A DNA stretch of 64,000 bases from Straminergon stramineum (lineage: Eukaryota > Streptophyta > Bryopsida > Hypnales > Calliergonaceae). Each line of letters opens with the position of its first letter. Positions within the stretch are counted from its first letter, which is position 1. The notes under the pieces are model-generated. The model was not told the origin of the DNA. It searched no databases and was given only the letters and a program-made list of their open reading frames with translations. Position numbers and translations under genes: made by a program. The DNA lies in contig OY987265.1 of the NCBI GenBank assembly GCA_963920665.1, positions 24,619,001-24,683,000 on the forward strand. Direction: 5' to 3'. Of the stretch, positions 45,930 through 57,699 are shown in pieces.

Positions 45930-46180
45930 TCTACATCTTGATCTTCTACTTGGAGTTGTCTTACTCCAAGTTCCAACACACTTGTCTTCCTCTAGGAATT
46001 GTCTAACTCCAATGCACTAGTCATCCAAGTGGAGTTGTCTAAGTCCATTGCATATATCCATCATTTGGAGATATCTATCTCCAAGTACTCTAGTGCCCTT
46101 GTCATCCAACTAGAGTTATTTAACTCCAACATACAAATCCACCATCTGGAGAAATCTATCTCCAAGAAATCTTTACTTGT
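45930..46180. repeat. Minisatellite of GGAGTTGTCTAACTCCAA-type units
   Basis: At least six imperfect copies of a motif such as GGAGTTGTCTAACTCCAA, each itself nearly palindromic (GGAGTT..AACTCC), alternate with CACTAGTCATCCA spacers. A short ORF through it has no significance. Confidence 0.6.
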
Positions 46181-46799
46181 CCACTAGTGCACATTTCATC
46201 ATGGATTAGTTTATCCATCAATGCATTTATTCATGAAAAGCCATAACATGAAGGTTATGACACAATCATCAAAAATTATTTCATCTATCAATGCATTCAT
46301 CCATCAAAGGGTTGTGACAAAGGTCATGACAATGCTTCTAATAATAGTATTCTCAAGTTTTAATTTCACATCAATCATATGTCAATAATATATTTGGAAG
46401 GTAGTTTTGCCATTTGGATTGAAGATTCTCTCAGGATAAATAATATCTTTGTGGTTACCTAATAGATTCTTAGTAACAATGGTATTTGAACATGTTTTGA
46501 CATGATTTTTCCATGCCAAGTTTGCCTACTTACGAGTCAAAAGAAGTTTGGCTACCTCATTTTTTGATGGCCAATTCTTCTTTCATATGTCGTTTTTTTT
46601 AAGGTTGAATCTAAGTTTCTTGGTTAGGCTATGAATGTTGTGTAGTGAGTTACATTGATGATTAATGGTTTTATGCTAAAATGTACTCTATTTGGTTCAA
46701 GACATTTGATATGGAGTTGTTTGATGAAAAGTATAACAATGTATATTTATATGAAAGTAATTGTATTAATGGATTTTTTTTGAAAGAGGGTGTAGTTGA

Positions 46800-48570
46800 A
46801 CACTTTTAAATCCAAGTCCCTACTTGAGGAATTAGGTGATGGTCAATCATCAATAGGCTTGCATGACTTGTGGCGAGAATTTGTTATATGAGAAAGTGAA
46901 TATAGGGAAGTCCAAAAACAACATTGGGTGTATGAAGTCGTGGATGGGAAAGCTATAAATTTGATCTTATATGATAATGGATGGAAAGACTTTCAAAGAA
47001 TTCGTCTAATGAAAGGACTAAGTTCTTGGCGTGCATATGTGAAGTGCTTGAACTTCAACAACTTTAAGAATTTGACAATGTTGAAGTTGGTGGATGTCAT
47101 AGTAGAAGACAAAGTGCTTCATCTAAGACCCTTAATATGATTGAGAGTCTTGAAAATTATTTCACCATCCTATGAGGGTGAGCAAAATTGGAAACCTAAG
47201 TAATCTTAGAATTCCAGTGCAGCTAGAGATAGATTTTCAGTCTTTGGATACTATTGAACAAATAGCTTGCTTGCACAATCTTCAAGCCTTGCACTTTGTC
47301 ATGTAGGAAATATGACGTTTCAATAATGAGAGAACTAAAGTGGTTGGAGTATTTGAGAGTGGCCCTTATTGCTAATGTCATATTAGGGTTGGGATCAAGG
47401 ATGACCAACTTATGCATTGTAGATTTGAGTGAGAACATTAACCAAATACTACAAAGTTGCTTTAGTGTGGTTGATGTTAATAGCTTGGAAGTACTTACAT
47501 TATGCTTTTGTAAGGAATTGAAAGTATTTAGGGTTTCTTCAAGAGCTCTCAAAGTTGCGGCTATTGGCTATTTCCTATTGTAGGTCTTCGAAATCAATGG
47601 TGGGTTTAGGGAGCTTGGTTGCCTTCGAGAGCCTAATAAAGGTTCAAAATTGCAAGGACTAGGCATTGTGGAGTGTGAGAAGTTGTAGACTAAACCATGT
47701 CTAGAACCACTAGCTGCCTAGTTGGAGGAAGTTGTCAGGGTTCTTGAATTAAGTAGGCTTACAAACCTACAAACACTTGATTTGTTGGGTTGTAAGCACG
47801 TGAAGCATATTTTGGGCGCAAGCAATTCCATTGCTTCGTAAGATATTTGTGCAAGTAGTCAACTATTGCATAATTGGTTCAATCATCAAAAACTAATGAA
47901 GTTGAATTGTGTGGAGATTGATGATGAGGATATTCTACCATCATTCTTGCATTCTGGAGACAGAGACGATGAGCAATGCCTTTTAGAATTGCAACATCCC
48001 CTGAACTTGGTTGTATTGGAATCCATTTCTTCACTTCCTATATTAATAGTGCATTGTGAGCTAAGCAATGTGAGGAAGCTAACAAATTTGAAGGACCTGG
48101 GGATGTCATGTTGTAGCTTCAAGGTTTGCCAATTTGAGCAACTTGATTGCATTAACAAAGCTTGACCTATGGAAAAGTGCTTTACTAGAGTGCTTATTAA
48201 ATTGGAGTCACTTAAGATTTCTGGGTGCAACTTGTTGACAAGTTTTACTATCAATGGACCATCATCATCTTTGAAATTTTTTAGTCTTTCTAGATGTTAA
48301 AATTTGGTAGTGCTACCTGATTTTGGCCTCAATCCTATCTGACCTACAAGAGTTCATATTTGAGCACTGCAGAGTAAAGTTGATCATGATTGAGGTTGCA
48401 AATCTCTAGACAAGATGTCATCGTCTTCATGTGCATAAATCATCATTGGAATTTAGCTCCAAGATCATCATCAAATTTAGATGTCCAAGTTTTGAGGATG
48501 AATCTAAGTACGATTTAGACAAAATTTATCTCATAGCATCGGTGAGCTCTATTGATCTTCCCCGTTAGCA
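46800..48570 (+). pseudogene. NLR (NB-LRR) remnant: MHD-like motif and degenerate LRRs
   Basis: Near 46855 the sequence reads GLHDLWREFV, an MHD-type motif at the end of an NB-ARC domain, then a TGA, then ESEYREVQKQHWVYEVVDGK, as in post-NB-ARC linkers of plant NLRs. Further on come scattered LRR-like stretches: LTMLKLVDV (near 47080), LKWLEYLRVALIANV and NSLEVLTLCFCKELKVF (47330-47530), LTNLKDLGMSCCSF (48090) and LESLKISGCNLLTSF (48205). Many stops and frameshifts separate them. The P-loop and the rest of the NB-ARC upstream are not recognisable, so only the 3' half survives. Its C-to-T-rich decay resembles that of other relics in the window. Confidence 0.55.
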
Positions 48571-48612
48571 AAATGTAGCCCAAGTTTATAATATTGAATT
48601 TGTTATTTATTG

Positions 48613-48693
48613 CTCCCTCCATTTGGAAATAGTATATGCATTCTTAGTGCAATGACGACTAAGAATGGATACACGATTTCCAAATGGAGGGAG
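48613..48693. mobile_element. Stowaway-type MITE, 81 bp
   Basis: CTCCCTCCATTTGGAAAT at the left and its complement ATTTCCAAATGGAGGGAG at the right form perfect inverted ends of 18 bp. The right flank is TA and the left flank TG, so one side of the TA target site has mutated. Stowaway elements are moved by mariner-like transposases that are not encoded here. Confidence 0.8.
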
Positions 48694-49082
48694 TACAAAT
48701 CAATAGAATGCAACCCAAGTTTTGATATCAATTTTGTTTTTTATAACTAACTCAACTTAGAATTAGGGCTTCCTTTAGCTTCTCAAAAAAAGAGGAGATT
48801 GTCAATTATAACACTTCCACTAATAGGGCTGAAAAAAAGAGCTAGAGCATTACCCTAATAAACAGATGGGAACGACACAAACATTTCCACCAATAATAGA
48901 CTGGAATGAAGGAGGCATTGGCCCAATGATAGAGGGTCAAGGTCTTTCAATAACAGCACATCGACACATCGACACTGTTGTTACCAACTAAGTTAGTACT
49001 AGTTTAGAGTAAAAGGGTTTCTTGTCAATGATCTGTTTTTAAAAATAAAAATGAATGACATATTCCTAGTATGATCAATGTA

Positions 49083-52000
49083 CAGTGGGGTACCAATCAA
49101 AATGTCGTTTTCGAATTCGCAGTGAGAAAAATTTCAATATTGCCAACTTTGAAAGCCTCCCAAGAGCTCAAATATTGGTATTTTACCACGAAATTTTTAC
49201 CAAAGCATTATCTTTGAGTTAATTATAAGTATGCCAAATTTCAAGGCCAAAAAAATCACCGAAAAAAAGGTTATTCAAAATCTACCAACATTGGTAGCTG
49301 TGGAAATTTTTTCACTATTGCCAACTTTGACAGCCTCCCAAAGATTGAGTTAGTTTTTTTTTGCCATGAAATTCTTGGAACAAAAACATATTTATGTTAA
49401 TAACATATGATAAAAATTTCAAGGCCAAAAGATTAATACAAAAAAAAGATATAAACAATCTACCAACATGTGTCGTTTTGAGAAACAATTGTGAAAACCG
49501 TTTCACTACTTCAACTTTGACACCCTCCCAAGGGCTGAAAAATTGCTTATTTACTATGAAATTTTTTCCACAAAGTGATTTCTATGTTAATAACATTTGT
49601 GAAAAGTTTCAAAGCCAAAAAAGTCATACAAAAAAAAAATTCAAAATCTACCAACATGTGTAGCTGTGAAAAACCATTTCACTACTTCCAACTTTGACAC
49701 CCTCCTAAGGGCTGCAATTTTACTTATTTACCATGAATTTTTTTTCCACAAGATCCCCTCTATGCTAATAACATGTGTGCCAAATTTGAAGGTCAAAAGA
49801 TTTACACAAAAAAAGAAATCCACAATCTACCAACATGTGTAGTTGTGGGAAACAATGGGGGAAACCATTTCATTGCTACCAACTTTGACACCCTCCCAAC
49901 GGTTGAGAAATTGTTTATTTACCATGAAATTTTTGGCACAACATGCTCTTTATGATAACAACATTCATGCCAAATTTCCAGGTCAAAAAATTTATACAAA
50001 AAAAAATATTTACAATCTACCAACGTGTATGTCCTCCATTTGCTTCAATCACTGCTTGTAACCTAGAGGGCATAGAATGACATAGTTGAAGGAGCTTTGT
50101 ACCATTGATTAACCTCCACTCTCTTTCAATAACTACCTTCAAGTCATCTAAATTTTTTGGACATATTGGGCCATGTTGCACAGCATCTTTCAAAATCTTC
50201 CAAAGGTTCTCAATTGGATTAAGATCGAGAGAATTTGCAAGCCAATCGAGCTTCTCCAAAAGGTGTGTTTGTCTCCATTCTTCACATACTTCGCTACAAT
50301 GGACAGGTGCACCATCTTCCATGAGCAATCCCTGTGGCACTCTACTCATAAAATGAAGCAACTCGACATTGTAGACCACTTCAACAAAATCCTTAGCAGA
50401 ACGTCTATCTTTGGGCATAAAAACAAGTTGTGACTTTTGCCCTCCAGCAAATGCACCCCAAATCATCAAAGAAGTTCTGCCACTCTTAAAAGTTGGAACT
50501 ATACAACTTGATGAATAGCGCTCATATGCATTTCTCCAAACATGAACTTGTCAAGAATTTTTTCCAACTTCAAAGGTAGACTCATCTGTCCTAACAACTC
50601 TCTTCCATTCTTTTACAGTCCACCCACAATACTTTTGAGCAAATGCCAATCATTGAGACATGTGATGATGTGTCAAAAAAGGTTTTTTAATAGCAATTCG
50701 ACTGAAAATGCCACTCTCATGTAAGGCCCTTCGAATAGTCAATCTAGACACTTGAATAGAACATATATTAGTGATCTTAGAGAGTGTTGAGCGACGATGA
50801 GTTTTTGAGACACGTATAATAGCACAAACATCTCTATCACTATGCTTTTTAGCATGACTTCTACCACAAGGTTTGCACTTATAAGTTCCATCTTCTCGAA
50901 ATTTCTTCACTACCCTCTGAACTATTCTAACATGGACTCCAACAATAGCTGCAATATCAACTCCTGTCTTCCTTGCCTCATTGAAACCTACTATGTGAGC
51001 ACAAGTTTCATTTGAAATAGCCATCACTCAGTGACCATGATCTAGCCTTCACTTAATCACCATGATCCAACCTCACTCACTGAGCACATATATAACCTCA
51101 CTTAGTCATTAGAAAAAAATCTCACATACCCTCAATCACTCACCATCATCCTGCCTCACAACCTTCACTCATTCACTAGACCTCACCAGTCACCACATAT
51201 AAGTTGTAACCTCGCTCACTCTTAAAGAAAATCTCACATACCTCCATATATCCTCAGACACTCATCCCATGCCTCATCCACTCAGTTATTACATAGCCTA
51301 GACTTACTCAGTTAACTCATCTTTCAAGCACTCAATCACTAATGTTCACAAAGTTTCAATCTTGTGCTTAGAAAATAATCACCCATCACTTGCTTCTCTG
51401 ATCATCCCACATCCCACCTCCTATAATGCTCTATTGTAAATGCAAGCATTCTTATTGAGAGGAAAAAGTTTCTTCATGCATGTATGGTCTCCAATTTTTA
51501 AACAAGTGCAGTCTTTGAGATGTGACAAGTGCACACAACTAAATTTAGCTATCCTTGATATTTTTTAGAAGCATTTATGATTGGCGATTGCATCATGTGG
51601 AGAATTTCAATCTAGAAGCATGATTGTCTAACATACTTCAACAATTTCAATGTCTTTAATAAAAGGTATCTCACAACTACACACATTGGTAGATTGTAAA
51701 TATTTTTTTTTGTATAAATTTTTTGACCTGGAAATTTGGCATGAATGTTGTTATCATAAAGAGCATGTTGTGCCAAAAATTTCATGGTAAATAAACAATT
51801 TCTCAACCGTTGGGAGGGTGTCAAAGTTGGTAGCAATGAAATGGTTTCCCCCATTGTTTCCCACAACTACACATGTTGGTAGATTGTGGATTTCTTTTTT
51901 TGTGTAAATCTTTTGACCTTCAAATTTGGCACACATGTTATTAGCATAGAGGGGATCTTGTGGAAAAAAAATTCATGGTAAATAAGTAAAATTGCAGCCC

Positions 52001-52626
52001 TTAGGAGGGTGTCAAAGTTGGAAGTAGTGAAATGGTTTTTCACAGCTACACATGTTGGTAGATTTTGAATTTTTTTTTTGTATGACTTTTTTGGCTTTGA
52101 AACTTTTCACAAATGTTATTAACATAGAAATCACTTTGTGGAAAAAATTTCATAGTAAATAAGCAATTTTTCAGCCCTTGGGAGGGTGTCAAAGTTGAAG
52201 TAGTGAAACGGTTTTCACAATTGTTTCTCAAAACGACACATGTTGGTAGATTGTTTATATCTTTTTTTTGTATTAATCTTTTGGCCTTGAAATTTTTATC
52301 ATATGTTATTAACATAAATATGTTTTTGTTCCAAGAATTTCATGGCAAAAAAAAACTAACTCAATCTTTGGGAGGCTGTCAAAGTTGGCAATAGTGAAAA
52401 AATTTCCACAGCTACCAATGTTGGTAGATTTTGAATAACCTTTTTTTCGGTGATTTTTTTGGCCTTGAAATTTGGCATACTTATAATTAACTCAAAGATA
52501 ATGCTTTGGTAAAAATTTCGTGGTAAAATACCAATATTTGAGCTCTTGGGAGGCTTTCAAAGTTGGCAATATTGAAATTTTTCTCACTGCGAATTCGAAA
52601 ACGACATTTTGATTGGTACCCCACTG
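49083..52626 (-). mobile_element. Tc1-like (DD34E) transposon with 946-bp inverted repeats
   Basis: A 3,544-bp element is flanked by TA (49081-49082 and 52627-52628). It begins CAGTGGGGTACCAATC and ends with the complement. The inverted repeats, 49083-50028 and 51681-52626, are almost identical, so insertion or arm conversion is recent. Each is made of about five tandem subunits of 170-200 bp with recurring phrases (AATCTACCAACATGTGTAG, CCAACTTTGACACCCTCCCAA). The centre carries a minus-strand transposase with two stops. The flanks outside the TA are complementary too (ATGATCAATG / CATTGATCAT), so either the target was a perfect palindrome or the repeat is 11 bp longer. Confidence 0.88.
50017..51024 (-). 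pseudogene. Tc1-family DD34E transposase with two nonsense codons
   Basis: From ATG at 51024 the frame runs 336 codons to TAG at 50017-50019, interrupted only by TGA at 50650-50652 and TGA at 50551-50553. In both places a CGA Arg codon (a CpG C-to-T change) is the simplest ancestor. Residues 1-110 are a paired helix-turn-helix (TGVDIAAIVGVHVRIVQRVV; THRRSTLSKITNI; SRLTIRRALHESG). The catalytic triad is complete: Asp in RTDEST (50584-50586), Asp in MEDGAPVH (50314-50316) and Glu in NPIENLW (50209-50211), with 34 residues between the last two. The 3' end overlaps the left inverted repeat. Length matches active Tc1 transposases (about 340). The copy is inactive as read, but so little damaged that intact relatives probably exist elsewhere in the genome. 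Confidence 0.85.
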
Positions 52627-53976
52627 TACATTGATCATAGTTGTGTAGTCTTGCAACTATGATTATTTCTCATTGATGTCCCTTGTGAAATACTATTGGA
52701 AGTTTTTGAGATTTAGAAGGAAGACTTTATTGGTGGAATCCTTATTCATCCCTCAAAAATGAAAGTTAGTTTGTACCACCCTTCTCAAGTTATTAGTTCT
52801 TAGGAAGGGCTTGCCTAATGCACATGAACTATAGAATTACTAAACCATTCCACTGCATTGGCTCATTGAAGAAAAATTAGTAATGTACAATAAGTTTAAA
52901 GAATAGTATAGAATTATAGATGTTGACGGAATAATTTGAATGTTCAATCAAGGATTACAAACATGAGTTATGATAAGTTAACAACCAAAGGAGTGAATGA
53001 AACATATCAAGCAACATCGAAGATGTGTTGCGAAGAGCAACTCGGAGGAACAATATTCTCGGTGATGGCTTCCTAACAAAAGTTGTAAATAATGACTTCC
53101 TACTCATATTTGTATAATTGGATCTACAAGTGTATTAATCTAAACCACCCTTAAAAAAATTCATTAGACTTGAATGATGTACTAAGTTTGAAAGTCCTAA
53201 AAGGTGCGTGTCTATAGTATCATGGGAAGCATTGATCTAGATTTTCAAAGGGGTTGTATACATTTGACAAGAATTTAGTGAATTTTCTTTTAAAAGACAA
53301 ATTAAAGTTGCATCTATAGTGGCTTTCAAAATGTTTTGTATACTTACAAAAATTGTTGTAGTTAATTGAGGAATTAGAGATTTTAAACAAACTTTGGACA
53401 TGTTGAAGTACAAGTAAGACACTTGCATTAAATAATTTTTCAAAACCTTTTTAAAATTTTGAATTTTTAGAATTTAAGAAAATTTATTAGTGATTTTTTT
53501 TAATAGAAATAAAAAAATTTCAAGATTCTTCAAGAAGGGGACCAAAAATTCTTTTTGGATTTTTTGAAAGAATTTCATGAATTTTAAAATTTTATTGAGT
53601 GAATAAGAAGAACCATTAATATTTGGAGTGATATTTTAGTCAAGAAAATTTCATTCAAAATAATTTTCAAATTTGTGAAATTATTATTAGAAAATTCCCC
53701 AAAAAATTCTTGTTCCACTTACTAAAGAACTTTGGGAAAAAATTGCTTCTCTTGAAAGTTTTTTCTCTTGATTAAAATTAAATATTTATTTTAGAACTTT
53801 TAAAAAACCATTTGATACAAGTTTCTTACTTGTACTTCAACATGTCTTAAATTTGTTGAAAAAACCCACCAAAATCTCAATTACTTATGGCAATTTTTAT
53901 TTGTATGAATATTTATGAGAGCCTCTTTAATTCACTTTGATGCATCCTATTTGAATTCTTGTAGAAATAGTCATGA
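52627..53976. other. AT-rich intergenic DNA
   Basis: No supported gene. 53405-53425 and 53819-53850 share a phrase in inverted orientation (ACATGTTGAAGTACAAGTAAG and CTTACTTGTACTTCAACATGT), and the sequence between them is weakly self-complementary, so a further old fold-back element of about 450 bp is likely. Confidence 0.4.
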
Positions 53977-54502
53977 ACTAGTATGCCCTATGCCATTGCC
54001 ATAGTCAAAATCAAAGTAAAAGTATTTTTCTAATTTTTTGATTCATAAAAACTTCGAAATTCCATAACTTTCACACTGTAAGTCCAAATGTCATGAAACA
54101 AAGCCCTTGCACCCCTCCTTGCCAAGGGCTTTCCAATAGTACCAAAAATGCAACTGGGGACCACATGGACCATGAGATCTCAACGTAACAAACAAACAAA
54201 ACAAAACAAAACAAATAGACTAACTTAAGGTATGGAATCCATACCTTAAGATAAGTTGTTTGTTTTGTTTTGTTTTGTTTTGTTTGCTTGTTACGTTGAG
54301 ATCTCCTAGACCATGTGTCCCCCAGTCAAGTTCTTGGTACCTTTGGAAAGCCCTCGGCGAGGAGGGGTGCATGGGCTTTGTTTCATGACATTTGGACTTA
54401 CAATGTGAAAGTTATGGAATTTCGAAGTTTTTATGAATCAAAAAATTAGAAAAATACTTTTACTTTGATTTTGACTGTGGCAACAGCACAGGGCACACTA
54501 GT
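53977..54502. mobile_element. Head-to-head pair of Helitron-like elements forming a 526-bp palindrome
   Basis: Two copies of the family at 7356 and 45545 lie in opposite orientation, 5' ends together. The outer ends are ACTAGTATGCC (left, inverted) and GGGCACACTAGT (right); the centre is GGTATGGA-A-TCCATACC, i.e. the two TCCATACC starts separated by a single A. Each arm is about 260 bp and the arms match closely, including a (TTTTG)n run whose complement is the (CAAAA)n run in the left arm. Head-to-head arrays are known for Helitrons. The outer ends keep the CTAG|T rule on both sides. Confidence 0.6.
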
Positions 54503-55238
54503 AGATATTTGAAGTTGAACTATGGGAGCCTCTAAAAGCATCAATCTCCATTCAGAAATGCTCATTTTTGGCATATTAAAAACTCTATGAAGGTATATAG
54601 AGAGAGATAGTTCACATGTAGTCAGTGAGTGCTGGAGGAGTTTTCCTGAAGATTCTCTGAAAACCCAGACCCTTGAGTTGGGTTTGTCATGTAAGGGTTA
54701 ATATAATAGATAAGAATACCTTGCTTAATTTGGAAGTCATAGAATCCCACCAAATAAACATGTTTTCACACAGTCAAACACAGCCAGGGTGCATGCAGAG
54801 TGTGGTGTGCTCCACCTGACTGCCCCTTCAATGAAATCATGTTCACATCCCACAGCAGGGGATTCACTTGAATGTGGCAAAATGTTGAGCAAGCAACGGC
54901 AGCCATTGGAATTTGGAACTTCGGAGGGCACCTTCAGTGTGATCATTGTCATCATTTCGTAGCCAAGCTCCCAGCAATTGCCAGACGGCACCAAGTGTTG
55001 CGGAAAGGAATAAAAATCATGAATTTTTTTGTGTCGATCTATGCCTTCAAAATCTAAAGAGGGTTCTGCTCTACATGACAGTCAAGTCCAAACTTTCTCA
55101 GTCCTGTTTCAAGGCCAAATCTCAACTTTCTTGAGTTGTAGGACCGAGGTGAATAAAAAAAGTATAAATGCAGGACTTGGGATTCATAATGTGAATTAAA
55201 GTCCCAATTCTAAGTCCCAACTTGTTTCTTGTACAGTA
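54503..55238. other. Intergenic DNA with a possible minus-strand exon scrap
   Basis: 54737-54994 on the minus strand is open and moderately GC-rich (SGNCWELGYEMMTMITLKV near its start). A similar phrase (GNCWDRYDDILLDVYMKLC) occurs on the minus strand near 59340-59395, so both may be remnants of one gene family. No domain or splice pattern is firm enough to call a gene. Confidence 0.25.
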
Positions 55239-55320
55239 CTCCCTTTGTTTCTAAATAATACCAACGTTCCCTTTGTAAAACTCAAAGGAAACACCGGTAT
55301 TATTTTAAAAACAAAGGGAG
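55239..55320. mobile_element. Stowaway-type MITE, 82 bp
   Basis: CTCCCTTTGTTTCTAAATAATA and TATTATTTTAAAAACAAAGGGAG form inverted ends. TA duplications lie at 55237-55238 and 55321-55322, so the target site is intact. It is a different sub-family from the copy at 48613, as only CTCCCT and the general design are shared. It sits within a larger stretch (about 55170-55646) whose right end (AGTGTGAAGCCCTA) resembles the MITE at 35433. Confidence 0.88.
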
Positions 55321-57699
55321 TATGATAAAGCAATTATATGCCCAAAAAATTAGTCAAAAAATCATATACTAATTTTTGGGCACTTTTGGCATCAATTCTA
55401 CATTGGGCAAATTTGGAGAAAATTCCATCCTACTAGAATGCCTTATATAATGTTTTTTTCTTCATTTTATATTCTAAGAAACTTGTTGGGACTTGAAGTA
55501 TGAATTGGGTTTCTAGTTTGGCTAAACCAAATTCGGCCTCTAAATCCCACTTCTTTGGCTCCAAAACTTCCCAAAAATGTTGCCATTTAGGAATTTTGGA
55601 GTGACATAGAACTTGAGACTTAGGATGTAGTGTGAAGCCCTAAGTTCCAATTTGAGAATTCAATAGAATTTGGGACTTGGAATGTTGAACAAAGTGGTCC
55701 AAAGTATATCAATGAAATAATAGCCTCTAAATCTACAATGCTTTCAAGAGAAAATTTAAGATAATCAAAAATGAAAAAATCTTAAACACAATAGTTGTAA
55801 AGCATGACATGATGCATATCGTAAGAAATTTTGAAAAAAAGACTACTAGCAAAATGAGATTTTTACTCTAAAAGTAGTTGCTTTTGAAAAAAATTGAATA
55901 ATATGTCATGTTAGTTATATACATGCCCGATCTAAAAAGTAAATGAGGAATTTAGCAAAAGATGCCAAAACTACATAAATTGTTAGATTTTTTTGTCAAC
56001 ATAACTTTCACTCCAAGCTTCCAGTTAGAATCTTGTTTACATTCCCCCAAAGGAGTTGAATGCCTACATCTTTTGTCAAATTTTCAAAAACAGCTATTCA
56101 TTTTTTACTTCATCACTACCTATTTGAATTCTAATTGTCCCTTGAAAAGACACTAGGTCCTTTAGGATTTAAAAATTTATTATGTGGAAGGTGGATCTTG
56201 ATGGACAAAAAAAACAAAATTCTAATAACTTTATAAAAAATTTGAGAGTAGAAATCCTAAGGTGACCATGTTCTACTAAGTAACAAATAATTTTTCTTTT
56301 TATTTGGAAAGTTTAGAAATTGAGTTCAAAAATGACTTCATACATTTTTTCTACCTTCATTTCTATACTTTTAGAGCAGGGTCAGCACATTGATGCCAAA
56401 TAATTAATTGGACTTTCCAAAATAGGTTCAATGCATTATAATTTAATTTCTAAAAATTCATCATTATATTAAAAAGAATTTAACACTTTGGGCATATAAT
56501 TCGACACTTTGTAATTTAATTTCTAAAAATTCATCATTATATTAAAAAAAATTTAACACTTTGGGCATATAATTCTTTCTAAATTTGTCAATTTCTCTGT
56601 TTTATTTCATTTATTTTTTGGCTTTCTTAAAAATAATTATTTTTTGCCGACCCTTCTCCAAAGGTACAATACTTGCAAAATAAAAACCTTTCAACTTCCA
56701 TCTCCTTATTTGGAATTGAATGGTCTAAGTTATTTTGTGTAGATATCAACCTAATAAATAAATAAAAATCAATTAATCTTTTTTAGAATATATTTTTACT
56801 TGCCACTTTGACATTGAAAATAGAAGAACCCTAATTAATTTTGCAATATTCATTTGAATGGCATGACATAAAACCTTCAAATGTAAACTGATATGATTAG
56901 CATCCATCCTAAAAAGATTTATGCAAAAATTATAAATTATAAAGTTAGTAAAGCCCTACTAAGTTCTCAACAAACCCAAAGTAGGCTATTTGGACCTCTA
57001 GGAGTTAAAAATAATTCCTCATTGATGTGAATGAAATCTTTTGGGATAGTGAGACAATTGTGACATAAAGTCCAATTTTATTTTAAGAGATAATTTGCTC
57101 AAAAGATACAATTGTAATTTTGAGAGAATGTTTGACAAGAGATTTCTTAGTAGATGAAACAATTGAATTGCTACAAAATCTAAATAAAGATATTGCTTTT
57201 TCATGGATGAATGCTCACACTTTTAGAATAATAATCTTACATTTTTCATCCATGAACATACCTTTAAATATCTTCATCAATTCGAGGTAACCACACCTAA
57301 TTTAGACGGCTTTCTAAAACAAACCAATCTAGATTCTTGCTTGAAATGTACTCCCACTATTCATGAGAGTTTGTGGTTGGTTTTAAAAACATCTCTCTTC
57401 ATCACTTTGAAAATTTATAGTTTACTCTTATGGTGTCCAAATAAATGCATTCTAAGAGAATCTAGAATCCTCTTTTGATTACCAACAAGATCCTACAAAG
57501 AGTTTTCCAATATAATAATGGGAACTATATTGAATTGCTTATTTGTGTGATATTAGGTGTAGTTACTATAACAAAGATGTCTATGGTAGTCTGCTCTAAT
57601 TTTGCCCCTCTTCTTTAGACCGTCCCTAGCCAGGGTCTGAAAATGGACATTAATAGGTTGTAAAATGGATATGTGTAAAGCATTGAATGTTTTGTCAAT
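55321..57699. other. AT-rich intergenic DNA with a 73-bp direct duplication
   Basis: 56439-56502 and 56512-56575 are the same 64-base sequence (AATTTCTAAAAATTCATCAT ... TTTGGGCATATAATTC) with one difference, at a period of 73. TTTAGG-type motifs recur near 56160 and 56998. No gene. Confidence 0.5.

Noticed and set aside
45999..46187. A 62-codon ORF with repeated ALVIQ(V/L)EL units
   Set aside because: It only reads the near-palindromic minisatellite.
49315..52394. Paired identical short ORFs in the two arms of the Tc1 element
   Set aside because: They are mirror copies of non-coding inverted-repeat sequence with no domain.
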